Origin: Lentzea jiangxiensis
Lineage (GTDB): Bacteria; Actinomycetota; Actinomycetes; Mycobacteriales; Pseudonocardiaceae
Assembly: GCF_900104175.1 (NCBI RefSeq)
Contig: NZ_FNIX01000001.1
Location: 1,315,975-1,379,974, forward strand
Length of the DNA stretch: 64,000 nt
Direction: 5' to 3'
Shown here: positions 51,561 to 60,960 of the stretch, in pieces
How positions within the stretch are numbered: position 1 is the stretch's first letter
How the letters are laid out: every line of letters starts with the position of its first letter
Position numbers and translations under genes: made by a program
The notes under the pieces: generated by a model
Databases searched by the model: none
Told to the model about the DNA's origin: nothing
The model's input: only the letters and a program-made list of their open reading frames with translations

Positions 51561-54544
51561 CGTGTGACAGCATGCCCCTTGTGGCGCGTCTCGGTTCCGG
51601 AATCCCGTTGGTCGCGCGCGACCGCGAGCTCGGCCGGTTGCGCGCCGCACTGGAGAAGGCCGGGGAGGGCGCCGCGGGGGCGGTGCTGCTCGCGGGCGAC
51701 GCCGGTGTGGGCAAGACGCGGCTGGTCGACGAGCTCGCGGCCGGCGCGGACGACACGCTCGTCCTCACGGGACGGTGCCTCGACGCCGGTGAGACGGGAC
51801 TGCCGTACCTGCCGTTCGCCGAGGCGCTCGGCACGGTGAAGAACGCCGTGGTGAACCGGCCCGCGCTCGCGATGTTGCTGCCGCAGCTCGCGTTGCCCGC
51901 CGCACGCGAGCCCGGCACCGAGGCCATGATCGCGCCCAGCGTGGTCCCGGGCCGCCGTCCCGAGCAGGACGTCGGCCAGCTCCAGCTGTTCGACGCCGTC
52001 CTCGGGGTGCTGAGCGACCTCTCGGAGCGGCAACGGGTGCTGCTCGTCATCGAGGACCTGCACTGGGCCGACGCGTCCACCCGCTACCTGCTGTCGTTCC
52101 TGTTGTCCCGCCTGCGTTCCCAGCGCCTGCTGGTCGTCGGCACCTACCGCGCGGACGACCTGCACCGCAGCCACCCGTTGCGCCCCTTGCTGTCCGAGCT
52201 GGTCCGGCTGCCCGCCGTCGACCGCGTGGACCTCACGCCGTTCAACGCCGCGGACGCCCGCCGGTTCGTCGAGGCGCTGTCCGACGACCTGCCGCAGGAC
52301 GTCGTCCAGCAGGTCGCGGAACGCTCCGAGGGCAACGCCTTCTTCGCCGAGGAACTCATCGCGGTGGCCACCTGCGACGACGCCAGGTCGCTGCCGTCCG
52401 CGCTCGCCGACGTGCTGCTCAGCCGCGTCGAGAGCCTCAGTCCCGAAGCGCAGCACGTCGTCCGGGGAGCGTCGGCCTGGGGGCGGCGGGTGCGGCACCA
52501 CCGGTTGCACGAGGTGGCCGGCATGGCCGACCTCGCGTTCGACGCGGCGTTGCGCGAGCTGGTCCAGCACCACCTGCTCGTCGTGGGGGACGACGAGGTC
52601 TACACGTTCCGGCACGCCCTCGTCCGCGAAGCCGTCTACGGCGACCTGCTGCCCGGCGAACGGGTGCGGCTGCACGCCGCCTACGCGCGTCACCTGGCCC
52701 AGCGGCCCGACGAGCGCGGAACCGCGGCGGCACTGGCCCACCACGCCTTCGAGAGCCACGACCTGCCGCAGGCGCTGACCGCCTCCATCCAGGCGTCCAA
52801 GGAGGCCGAACGGGCCGGTGCGCCCGCGGAGTCGTTGCGGTACCTGGAGAAGGCGCTCAACCTGTGGAACGCCGTGCCCGAGGCCGACCGTCCGTCCGAT
52901 GTGGACGAGTCGGTGCTGCTGCGGCGCGCGTCCTGGGTGGCGGGCACGGCCGGGCAACCGGAACGCGCCGTGGCGTTCGCCCGCAGCGCCACCAAGGCGA
53001 TCGGCGCCGAGCAGACCCCCGAGGAGGCCGCCGAGATCTGGCTGCGGCTCTCGCAGGCGCTGTCGATCCTCGACGGCAACGAGGAGGAGCACTTCCTCGC
53101 CCTCGGGAAGGCGCTCGCGCTCGTGCAGGACCGCGACCCCAGCCCGACCCGCGCCCGCGTGTTCGCGGGCAAGGCGTCGTCCCTGCGCCAGCAACGCCGC
53201 GACGACGAGGCGCGGGAGGCCGCGGAGCTGGCGATCGCCGACGGCCGGACGGCGAACGCGCCGGGAGCGGTCGCGGACGGCCTGGGCACCCTGGCGATCC
53301 TCGACGACCACGCGAACCGGCTGCGGGAGGCGAAGGGCAGCTTCGAGCGTGCGATCGAGTGCGCACGCGAGGTCGGTGCGTTCAACAACGAGCTGAGGGC
53401 TTGGTTCTACTACGGCCTGATGCACTACGACCACGGCGATCTCGCCGAGGCCGCCCGCGTCTTCGCCCTGGCCGGGGACAGGGCCAAGGAGACCGGCCTG
53501 ACCTGGAGCATGTTCGGGCTGGAGATCCGCATCATGCAGGTCCTGGTGCACTACTACATCGGCGACTGGGACTACGCGGCGTGGGCCAGCGAGCCGCCCG
53601 GCATGTCGGTGTCGTCGACGGTGCTCGCACGGCTGGCGTCGGCGAGCACGCACCTCACGGTCTCGCGCGGCGACCTGGCCGAGTCCGAGCGGATGATCAC
53701 GAAGCTGCGCAGCGACTGGCACCGCGACATCCAGATCGCGCTGATCAACGGCGGCACGGGCGCGGAGCTCGCGTTGTGGCGCGGCCGTCCGGAGCTCGCC
53801 GTCGAACGGGTCGCGGACGCGTTGCAGTGGGCGCGCGAGCTCGGCGGCCCGTGGATGCTGGCGGGCATCCGGATCGGCGCGATCGGCATCGCGGCGCATG
53901 CGGAGATCGCCGCGAAGGCCCGGCGCAAGAGGGACGCCGAGGCCGAGGCGAAGGCCGTCGCGGCAGGGCACGAGCTCGCCGAGCACGTGCGGCTGACCGC
54001 GCGCAACGGCAAGCCGCGCGCCGGTGTCCTGGGCCCGGAGGGACGGGCGTGGCTCGCCCGCGCGCTCGCCGAGGAGTCCAGGTTGGAGGGTGCGGGCGAC
54101 CCGGCGCTGTGGCAGGCCGCCGTCGACGAGTTCGCCTACGGCGTCGTCTTCGAGCAGGCGCTGTGCCGGTGGCGGCTCGCGGAGGCGTTGCTCGGGGCCG
54201 ACCGCCGCGACGAGGCCGCCGAGCAGCTGCGCCAGGCCGACGAGGTCGCGACGAGGCTCAAGGCCGTGCCGCTCGCGGAGGCCGTCGCGGCGTGCGCGAA
54301 GCGGGCCCGCATCACCCTCAGGGCTGACGAGCCGGTGCGCGAGCACGTCGACCTCTTCACCCCGCGCGAACGCGACGTGCTCGGCCTGGTGGCCGCCGGA
54401 CGGACGAACCGCGAGGTCGGCGAGGAGCTCTACATCAGCGAGAAGACCGTTTCCGTGCACCTTTCCCGGATCATGGCGAAGCTCGGGGCGTCGCGGCGCG
54501 CGGAGGCCGTGGCCATCGCGTACGACCGGGGTCTGCTCGACTAG
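51557..54544 (+). CDS. LAL-type LuxR-family ATP-binding regulator
   Basis: A 995-residue large ATP-binding LuxR regulator. It has an N-terminal AAA/STAND module with Walker A GDAGVGKTRL (about 47-56) and Walker B VLLVIEDLHWAD, a helical TPR-like middle (about 350-900), and a C-terminal LuxR helix-turn-helix (LFTPRERDVLGLVAAGRTNR, then EVGEELYISEKTVSVHLSRI). LAL proteins such as MalT and the PikD group respond to small effectors and activate catabolic or antibiotic genes. The ATG overlapping the small ORF was chosen; an ATG at 51572 is possible. It is encoded upstream of an ABC exporter. Confidence 0.93.
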   Translation: MTCDSMPLVARLGSGIPLVARDRELGRLRAALEKAGEGAAGAVLLAGDAGVGKTRLVDELAAGADDTLVLTGRCLDAGETGLPYLPFAEALGTVKNAVVNRPALAMLLPQLALPAAREPGTEAMIAPSVVPGRRPEQDVGQLQLFDAVLGVLSDLSERQRVLLVIEDLHWADASTRYLLSFLLSRLRSQRLLVVGTYRADDLHRSHPLRPLLSELVRLPAVDRVDLTPFNAADARRFVEALSDDLPQDVVQQVAERSEGNAFFAEELIAVATCDDARSLPSALADVLLSRVESLSPEAQHVVRGASAWGRRVRHHRLHEVAGMADLAFDAALRELVQHHLLVVGDDEVYTFRHALVREAVYGDLLPGERVRLHAAYARHLAQRPDERGTAAALAHHAFESHDLPQALTASIQASKEAERAGAPAESLRYLEKALNLWNAVPEADRPSDVDESVLLRRASWVAGTAGQPERAVAFARSATKAIGAEQTPEEAAEIWLRLSQALSILDGNEEEHFLALGKALALVQDRDPSPTRARVFAGKASSLRQQRRDDEAREAAELAIADGRTANAPGAVADGLGTLAILDDHANRLREAKGSFERAIECAREVGAFNNELRAWFYYGLMHYDHGDLAEAARVFALAGDRAKETGLTWSMFGLEIRIMQVLVHYYIGDWDYAAWASEPPGMSVSSTVLARLASASTHLTVSRGDLAESERMITKLRSDWHRDIQIALINGGTGAELALWRGRPELAVERVADALQWARELGGPWMLAGIRIGAIGIAAHAEIAAKARRKRDAEAEAKAVAAGHELAEHVRLTARNGKPRAGVLGPEGRAWLARALAEESRLEGAGDPALWQAAVDEFAYGVVFEQALCRWRLAEALLGADRRDEAAEQLRQADEVATRLKAVPLAEAVAACAKRARITLRADEPVREHVDLFTPRERDVLGLVAAGRTNREVGEELYISEKTVSVHLSRIMAKLGASRRAEAVAIAYDRGLLD

Positions 54545-54663
54545 CCCCGGTTGTCATACCTCAGGCTGACGCGCAACGCTTCGCGGAGTTGATGTCAGCG
54601 CACTCAGGCTCCTCATAGCTTCTTCCTCAGCACGGAACATCCCCTGTGAGGAAGGCGAGCGAC

Positions 54664-55416
54664 ATGTCTGCACTGGTGTCCGAGGTCGGCACCCGGACCG
54701 CGGCGGCGGCCCACAACCTGGTGAAGGTCTACGGCAAGGGTGACACCGCGGTGCGGGCGCTCGACGGCATCAACGTCGCGTTCCAGGCCGGGAGGTTCAC
54801 CGCGATCATGGGCCCGTCGGGCTCCGGCAAGTCCACGCTGATGCACTGCCTCGCGGGCCTCGACACCGTCGACAGCGGTGCGATCCACATCGGACAGACC
54901 GAGATCACCAAGCTGAACGACAAGGACCTCACCAAGCTGCGCCGCGACCGCGTCGGCTTCGTGTTCCAGGCGTTCAACCTCCTGCCGACGCTGACCGCCG
55001 AGCAGAACATCCTGCTGGGCCTCGAGCTCGCCGGGCGCAAGCCGGACAAGGAGTGGTTCGACACCATCGTCGACGTTCTCGGCCTGCGCGACCGCCTCAC
55101 CCACCGCCCGACGGAGCTGTCCGGCGGCCAGCAGCAGCGCGTGGCGTGCGCCCGCGCCCTCGTCGCCCGCCCCGAGGTCATCTTCGCCGACGAGCCGACC
55201 GGCAACCTGGACTCCCGCAGCGGTGCCGAGGTCCTCGACTTCCTGCGCATGTCGGTGCGCAAGCTCGGCCAGACCGTGATCATGGTGACGCACGACCCGG
55301 TGGCCGCGAGCTACGCGGACCGCGTGGTGCTGCTCGCCGACGGCCGCCTCGCGGGCGAGATCCACCAGCCCACCACCGAGTCCGTCGTGAACGCCCTCAC
55401 GCACCTGGGGGCGTGA
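54664..55416 (+). CDS. MacB/LolD-type ABC transporter ATPase
   Basis: The 250 residues contain Walker A GPSGSGKST, the Q-loop FVFQAFNLLPTLTAEQN, the signature LSGGQQQR, Walker B VIFADEPTGNLDS and the H-loop MVTHDP. This is the LolD/MacB class that works with FtsX-type permeases to move lipoproteins, peptides or antibiotics rather than for import. The ATG was chosen because GAGGAAGG precedes it at the right distance. The permease gene begins four bases after its stop. Confidence 0.95.
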   Translation: MSALVSEVGTRTAAAAHNLVKVYGKGDTAVRALDGINVAFQAGRFTAIMGPSGSGKSTLMHCLAGLDTVDSGAIHIGQTEITKLNDKDLTKLRRDRVGFVFQAFNLLPTLTAEQNILLGLELAGRKPDKEWFDTIVDVLGLRDRLTHRPTELSGGQQQRVACARALVARPEVIFADEPTGNLDSRSGAEVLDFLRMSVRKLGQTVIMVTHDPVAASYADRVVLLADGRLAGEIHQPTTESVVNALTHLGA

Positions 55417-55420
55417 GGTA

Positions 55421-57937
55421 ATGCTGAAGACCATCCTCGCGGGCCTGCGGGCCCGCACGGCGAGGCTGGTGCTGTCCAGCATCGCCATCGCGCTCGGCGT
55501 CGCGTTCGTGACGGGAACCCTCGTCCTCAGCGACGCCGTCGAGGCACAGACCAGGGACAACTTCGCCCGCGGCGCCCGCAACGTCGACGCCGCGGTGCAC
55601 ATGACCGAGAACAGCCCGAACCGTGAGAACGGCGTTCCCGCCGACTTCGTCGGGAAGATCAGGGCGACGCAGGGCGTGGCCGGAGCGGACGCCCGCGAGT
55701 TCGGCAGCGCGGCTCTGCTCAGCAGCGACAACAAGGCGCGCAACGCGCTGGTGCAGCCGTTGCCCACCACGGAGAAACTCCGCGACTTCGACCTCAAGGA
55801 CGGCAAGTTCCCGGTCAAGGCCGACGAGGCCGCGATCGACACGAAGACCGCGCAGGTCGCGAAGCTCAAGGTCGGCGACGAGCTCAAGCTGCTCGACGAG
55901 GACAACGCCGAGCACTCGTTCACGATCGTCGGCACCTACCAGCAGGGTGCGAGCAGCATCTCGATGTCCGGCAGCGACCACGTCGTGGTGTCGCCGGAGG
56001 GCCTGCGCACGGTCATCCCGAAGCAGCACGTCTACGAAATCGTGGCCGTCGCGAAGGACGGCGTGTCGCAGCAGCAGCTCGTCGACAACATCACCAAGGC
56101 CATCGGCCCCGGTTACGAGGTGCAGACCGGTGAGCAGCTGACCAAGGCGACGCTGGAGCAGGTCGGTGACGCCGCCGGCGAGATCAGGTCGGTCCTGCTC
56201 GCGTTCGCCGCGATCTCGCTCGTCGTCGCGGGCATGGTCATCTACAACACCTTCACCATCCTCGTCGCCCAGCGCACGAAGGAGCTGGCGCTGCTGCGCT
56301 GCGTCGGCGCCGAACGCGGCCAGGTGTTCCGCAGCGTGCTCGCCGAGGCGGTCTTCATGGGCCTCGCGGCGTCCATCCTCGGCATCCTGGGCGGACTCGG
56401 CGTCTCGGCGGGCCTGCAGGCGTTCATCGGCTCGGTCGGCGGCCCCAGCGGCGACGACTTCCCGATCCGCCTCCCGATCACGTGGACGACCATCGCCGCG
56501 GGCTTCGCCGTCGGCGTGGTCGTGACGGTCCTGTCGGCCGTGCTCCCGGCCCGCCGCGCCACGAAGGTCGCCCCGGTGGCGGCCCTGCGCTCGCAGCCCG
56601 ACAGCCAGGACGACGTGGCGCGCACCGGCAAGGTCCGCGTCGCCCTCGCCCTCCTGGTCGCCCTGGCCGGTGGCGCCGCCGTCTACCTCGGCCTCCAGCA
56701 GGAGAAGGAAGAGCCCGCGATGTTCATCACCGGCGGTGCCACGATGGTGCTGCTGCTCGCGGTCCTGCTCCTCGGCCCGCTGTACGTGCCACTCGTGAAC
56801 CGCCTGTTCGGCAAGGCGCTGCGCGGCGTCCCCGCGAAGCTCGCCTCGGCCAACGCGGGCCGCAACCCGAAGCGCACCGCCGCCACCACCGCGGCCCTGA
56901 TGATCGGCGTGACCATCGTCGCGATGGTGACCGTCGTGGCGGGCAGCGGCCGCGAAACGATGGCCAAGAAGGTCGACGAGCGCTTCCCGGCCGACTACGA
57001 GGTCACCTCGAACGTCTACAGCCAGCCGCTCTCGCAGAAGTTCGCCGACGAGCTGGCCAAGGTCCGCAACGTCGAGAAGATCGCACCGGAGCTCCAGGTG
57101 TACGGCGAGTCCGACAAGCTGAAGTACGGCGACGTCACCGGCTACCCGTCCGACGCCATCGGCACCCTGGTCCGCCCCGAGCTGGCGAGCGGCACCCTGA
57201 CGGGCCTCGAGGACGACCAGATCGTCCTCCGCGAGCGCGAGGCCAAGGACGTCGGCCTGTCGATCGGGTCGTCCGTCAAGATCAACGACAAGATTTTCGA
57301 GGTCGCCGCGCTGATCAAGGACAACACCTACGGCGCCGGCATCGTCACCCTCCCCGCCGCCCAGGCGATCATGAAGGATGACCGGAAGGGCTACCAGAAA
57401 CTGCTGGTCAAGCTCGCCCCGGGCACCGACATCACCGTCGCCCGAGCCGACCTGGAACGCGCCATCGCGTCGTCCCCGGTGGCCGTGCTGAACTCGGCGG
57501 CCGAGACCAAGGCGGAGCTGAACGCGCAGATCGACCAGATCCTGCTGTTCATCTGGGCCCTCGTCGGCCTGGCCCTGGTCATCGCCCTGTTCGGCATCGC
57601 GAACACCCTGACCCTCTCGGTCCTGGAACGAACCCGCGAGTCGGCCCTGCTGCGCGCCCTGGGCCTCACCCGGGGCCAGCTGCGCCAGATGCTGGTGGTG
57701 GAGTCGATCCTGATGGCCCTGATCGGCGCCGTGGTCGGCGTGGTCCTGGGTGCCGGCTTCGGCTGGCTGCTGGTGGAGGCCCTGTCGAACCCGGAGCTGC
57801 GGATCAGCTACTCCATCCCGTTCGGCCAGATCGGCGTGATGCTCGGCCTGGCGGTGGTCGCGGCCGTGATCGCCGCGGCGCTCCCCGCCCGCCGCGCTGC
57901 CCGGAACTCCGTGGTGGCCGGCATGGCCGAGGCGTAG
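55421..57937 (+). CDS. FtsX-like ABC transporter permease
   Basis: An 838-residue permease with two FtsX cores. Helix 1 (VLSSIAIALGVAFVTGTLVL) precedes a large MacB-type extracytoplasmic domain (about 45-240). The first FtsX block has IRSVLLAFAAISLVVAGMVI and LLRCVGAERGQVFRSVLAEA. A middle helix pair and a second external domain follow. The last FtsX block contains NTLTLSVLERTRESALLRAL and GLTRGQLRQMLVVESILMAL. Together with the ATPase it forms a mechanotransmission-type exporter. The neighbouring regulators may control it. Confidence 0.94.
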   Translation: MLKTILAGLRARTARLVLSSIAIALGVAFVTGTLVLSDAVEAQTRDNFARGARNVDAAVHMTENSPNRENGVPADFVGKIRATQGVAGADAREFGSAALLSSDNKARNALVQPLPTTEKLRDFDLKDGKFPVKADEAAIDTKTAQVAKLKVGDELKLLDEDNAEHSFTIVGTYQQGASSISMSGSDHVVVSPEGLRTVIPKQHVYEIVAVAKDGVSQQQLVDNITKAIGPGYEVQTGEQLTKATLEQVGDAAGEIRSVLLAFAAISLVVAGMVIYNTFTILVAQRTKELALLRCVGAERGQVFRSVLAEAVFMGLAASILGILGGLGVSAGLQAFIGSVGGPSGDDFPIRLPITWTTIAAGFAVGVVVTVLSAVLPARRATKVAPVAALRSQPDSQDDVARTGKVRVALALLVALAGGAAVYLGLQQEKEEPAMFITGGATMVLLLAVLLLGPLYVPLVNRLFGKALRGVPAKLASANAGRNPKRTAATTAALMIGVTIVAMVTVVAGSGRETMAKKVDERFPADYEVTSNVYSQPLSQKFADELAKVRNVEKIAPELQVYGESDKLKYGDVTGYPSDAIGTLVRPELASGTLTGLEDDQIVLREREAKDVGLSIGSSVKINDKIFEVAALIKDNTYGAGIVTLPAAQAIMKDDRKGYQKLLVKLAPGTDITVARADLERAIASSPVAVLNSAAETKAELNAQIDQILLFIWALVGLALVIALFGIANTLTLSVLERTRESALLRALGLTRGQLRQMLVVESILMALIGAVVGVVLGAGFGWLLVEALSNPELRISYSIPFGQIGVMLGLAVVAAVIAAALPARRAARNSVVAGMAEA

Positions 57938-57941
57938 GGGA

Positions 57942-57978
57942 CACCCCGCCTGGCTCCCCGCTGTCGGGGGCTCGGGGT
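57942..57978 (+). terminator. Nested GC-rich hairpin after the ABC permease
   Basis: ACCCCG/CGGGGT enclose an inner CCCCG-CTGT-CGGGG hairpin a few bases after the permease stop. The structure is less regular than the other terminators here but in the right position. Confidence 0.5.
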
Positions 57979-58638
57979 CAGGTGGGTTCGGGCGTGCGGA
58001 ACAGGGGCCGCACGACCGGGGGATCGGTGGAGGTCCGGTGCTGTCGGGGCACCGGGCCTCCGCTGCGTTCGCGTGGGCCGGCTCCTGCCCGGCGGAGGGG
58101 CACCTCTGCAGAGCCGTCGGTTGATCGCCGCTTCGCGATAATGGTGGTGTGACTCATTACCGCTTTCTGGTGAAGAATTGTTCACCTGACCGGCAAATGC
58201 GGCAGCAATGCCGATCTGCCCGAGTCATGCGGCTCTGACCAGCGGTGATAATGCAATAACGACGGTGACGAAGTCAGCACGCGCTATACGCGCACAATGC
58301 TGACCACTCCACTGGAACAGGAACGAGCCGGCGCAAGCCGACCCGTGCGGCACAGTCCTCGACAGGCCGTGGCCGCGACTCGCGGTACCCACCCCCGGCG
58401 TCCCTCAACCGGCTTCCGGCAAAAAATTTCGGCCCCACGCGTCACGATCCGCCCTGGGCACCCTCTACCTGGGGTGAGGGACGACCGGAGCGAGGGCCCG
58501 GTCGTCCCTCTTCGCACGTCAGGCGACTCGAGACACCGTCCGGGGCCGACCGCGCACCCGGTCCACCCGAGACGCCCACCGATCGGGCGCAGGTTTTTGT
58601 TGCCTCTCTCCACAAAGTTACGGAACGATGTCGACCGC
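57979..58638. other. 660-base interval without a recognised gene
   Basis: Between the ABC permease terminator and the sugar-operon promoter I find no convincing gene. A short 29-codon GTG frame near 58149 (MTHYRFLVKNCSPDRQMRQQ...) lies in a locally AT-rich patch (58130-58300) but has no ribosome site. The patch could be a promoter region or an unannotated small RNA. Nothing in it identifies a function. Confidence 0.4.
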
Positions 58639-58680
58639 TTGACACCCGCGCGTCTCCGGTTGAGTGTGAGAGCGCTCTCA
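58639..58680 (+). promoter_or_regulatory. Promoter and LacI-family (CebR-like) operator of the sugar operon
   Basis: TTGACA at 58639-58644 is a consensus -35. About 17 bases downstream a weak -10 (GAGTGT) runs directly into TGAGAGCGCTCTCA (58667-58680), a perfect 14-bp palindrome. It resembles the CebR operator TGGGAGCGCTCCCA of streptomycetes. Repressor bound here would cover the transcription start. The regulator gene itself is not in the window. Confidence 0.8.
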
Positions 58681-58721
58681 TCACAGTTAAGCGCCGCTCA
58701 CGGCGTCGTCGAGGAGGACGG

Positions 58722-59984
58722 ATGAGCAGAAGGCTGGTCGGCAGCGTCGCTGCGACCCTCGTGGTGGTTCTGGCTGCCGGGTGCGGCGGGAGTTCCGGGG
58801 CCGACGGCAAGATCGAGCTGTCGCTGGGCCTGTTCTCCGACTTCGGGTACGACAAGCTCATCGAGGAGTACATGGCCTCGCACTCGAACATCAAGATCGA
58901 GCAGCGCAAGGTCAAGATGGAGCAGCACAACACGCAGCTCGCGACTCAGCTCGCGGGTGGCCGTGGTGCCGCGGACATCGTCGCCCTCGAGGAAGGCGTG
59001 GTCTCGCAGTTCCGCGCCTCCAAGGACAAGTTCGTCAACCTCGCGGAGTACGGGGCCAAGGACCTCAAGGACCAGTGGGCCGGGTGGAAGTGGAACCAGG
59101 GCACCGCTGACAACGGCGAGTTCGTGCTGGGGCTGGGCACGGACATGGGCAGCCTCGGGCTGTGCTACCGCGCCGACCTGTTCGCGGCGGCCGGGCTGCC
59201 GACGGACCGGACCGAGGTCGCCAAGCTGTGGCCGACCTGGGCCGACTACGCCAAGGTCGCGGACCAGTTCACGGCCAAGACGCCGAACGTGAAGTTCGTC
59301 GACACCGGTCGCAACGTCTACAAGGCCATTCTCGACCAGACCGAGGAGGGCTACTTCGCGAAGGACGACTCGTACATCGCGGAGAAGAACGACAAGGTCA
59401 AGACGGCGTTCGACACGGCGGCGGCGCTCGGCACCAAGCAGCAGACCGGTGCCCTCGAGCCGTTCAGCCAGGACTGGAACGTCGCGCTGAAGCAGGGTTC
59501 GTTCGCCACCACCACCTGCCCGGCCTGGGCGCTCGCGCTGATCAAGGCGGGTGCCGGTGACGCGGCGGCCGGGAAGTGGGACGTGACGACGGCGCCCGGC
59601 GGTGGCGGCAACTGGGGCGGCTCGTTCCTCGCGATCCCGAAGCAGGGCAAGCACCCCAAGGAGGCCTACGAGCTGGCCAAGTGGCTGACGGCCCCCGAGC
59701 AGCAGAAGCGGATCTTCAAGGAGACCGGCAACCTGCCGAGCCAGCCGAAGGTCTACCAGGACGCCGAGGTGCAGGCGACCGTCAACGAGTACTTCAACAA
59801 AGCTCCGGTGGGCCAGATCTTCGCGACCTCGGCGGAGTCGCTGAAGCCGACCTACCGCGGCACGAAGGACTCGAAGGTCGGCCCGGTGTTCGCCACCGCG
59901 CTCACCCGCGTGGAGCAGGGCAAGCAGTCCGCGGCCGAGGCGTGGACGCAGGCCCTGAAGGAAGCGACGGACGCCGCCAAGTGA
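58722..59984 (+). CDS. cebE: Sugar ABC transporter binding lipoprotein (CebE-like)
   Basis: A 420-residue family 1 extracellular binding lipoprotein (LVVVLAAGCGG, lipobox LAAGC). Binding-protein features include IVALEEGVVSQFRASKDKFV, the hinge region LGTDMGSLGLCYRADLFAAA, and the C-terminal GGGGNWGGSFLAIPKQGKHP, WLTAPEQQKRIFKETGNLPS. It is the first gene of a binding protein-permease-permease-beta-glucosidase operon, which points to cellobiose or related beta-glucosides. Start ATG after GAGGAGGA. The ATPase (MsiK-type) is expected elsewhere in the genome. Confidence 0.9.
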   Translation: MSRRLVGSVAATLVVVLAAGCGGSSGADGKIELSLGLFSDFGYDKLIEEYMASHSNIKIEQRKVKMEQHNTQLATQLAGGRGAADIVALEEGVVSQFRASKDKFVNLAEYGAKDLKDQWAGWKWNQGTADNGEFVLGLGTDMGSLGLCYRADLFAAAGLPTDRTEVAKLWPTWADYAKVADQFTAKTPNVKFVDTGRNVYKAILDQTEEGYFAKDDSYIAEKNDKVKTAFDTAAALGTKQQTGALEPFSQDWNVALKQGSFATTTCPAWALALIKAGAGDAAAGKWDVTTAPGGGGNWGGSFLAIPKQGKHPKEAYELAKWLTAPEQQKRIFKETGNLPSQPKVYQDAEVQATVNEYFNKAPVGQIFATSAESLKPTYRGTKDSKVGPVFATALTRVEQGKQSAAEAWTQALKEATDAAK

Positions 59985-60958
59985 CGGCTGTCCGCACGGA
60001 GACCGAGGCGGCCCCGGCCGTCTCGGTCTCGTCTTCCAAGGAGCCGAAGCGCTTCAGGCTGAGCAACTGGGACGCCAAGTACACGCCGTACCTGATCATC
60101 GCACCGTTCTTCCTGGTGTTCGGGATCTTCGGGCTCTACCCGCTGGTCTACACGGCGTGGGTGTCGCTGCACGAGTGGCAGCTGATCGACGGCAACCTGG
60201 GATTCGTCGGTTTCGCCAACTACGCCGAGCTCTTCGGCGACACCAAGTTCTGGAACGCGCTGTTCAACACGCTCAGCCTGTTCGTGCTCTCGACGGTGCC
60301 GCAGCTGCTCGCGGCGCTCGGGCTCGCCGCGCTGCTCGACCGGGGACTGCGCGGGAGCGCGTTCTGGCGGGCGGGCGTGCTGCTACCCAACGTCATCTCG
60401 GTCGCCGCGGTCGCGCTGGTGTTCGCGCAGTTCTTCGGCCGCGACTTCGGCATCGTGAACTTCCTGCTCGGCCTCGTCGGTGTCGACCCGATCGACTGGC
60501 GCGCCGAGACCTGGGCCTCGCACCTCGCGGTGTCCACGATGGTCATGTGGCGCTGGACCGGCTACAACGCGCTGCTGTACCTGGCGGCCATGCAGTCGGT
60601 GCCCAAGGACATGTACGAGTCGGCCACCCTGGACGGTGCGTCGCGCTGGCGGATGTTCTGGTCGATCACCGTGCCGTCGATCCGCCCGACCATCCTGTTC
60701 ACCGTCGTCACCTCGACGATCGGCGGCCTGCAGCTGTTCGCCGAGCCCGCGCTGTTCGACCCCGGGTTCGCCGCCAACAACTCCACCGGTGGTTCCGACC
60801 GGCAGTTCCAGACGCTGGTGCTCTACATGTACGAGAAGGGCTTCCGGTTGTTCGACGCCGGGTACGCGGCCACCATCGCGTGGATGCTGTTCGTGGTCGT
60901 CCTGCTGGTCGCGATCGTCAACTTCACGCTGACGCGGCGCATCGCGGGCAAGGAGTGA
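59981..60958 (+). CDS. cebF: Sugar ABC transporter permease (CebF-like)
   Basis: A 325-residue MalF-type permease with six membrane helices: YLIIAPFFLVFGIFGLYPLV first and TIAWMLFVVVLLVAIVNFTL last. The EAA loop that docks the ATPase reads ESATLDGASRWRMFWSITVP. The GTG overlaps the cebE stop by four bases, and it ends two bases before the next permease gene. Confidence 0.93.
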   Translation: MTAVRTETEAAPAVSVSSSKEPKRFRLSNWDAKYTPYLIIAPFFLVFGIFGLYPLVYTAWVSLHEWQLIDGNLGFVGFANYAELFGDTKFWNALFNTLSLFVLSTVPQLLAALGLAALLDRGLRGSAFWRAGVLLPNVISVAAVALVFAQFFGRDFGIVNFLLGLVGVDPIDWRAETWASHLAVSTMVMWRWTGYNALLYLAAMQSVPKDMYESATLDGASRWRMFWSITVPSIRPTILFTVVTSTIGGLQLFAEPALFDPGFAANNSTGGSDRQFQTLVLYMYEKGFRLFDAGYAATIAWMLFVVVLLVAIVNFTLTRRIAGKE

Positions 60959-60960
60959 TC

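Noticed and set aside
58149..58240. 29-codon GTG frame in the AT-richer gap before the sugar operon
   Set aside because: No ribosome site, no similarity recognised and rare codons for this genome; kept only as a note in the gap entry.
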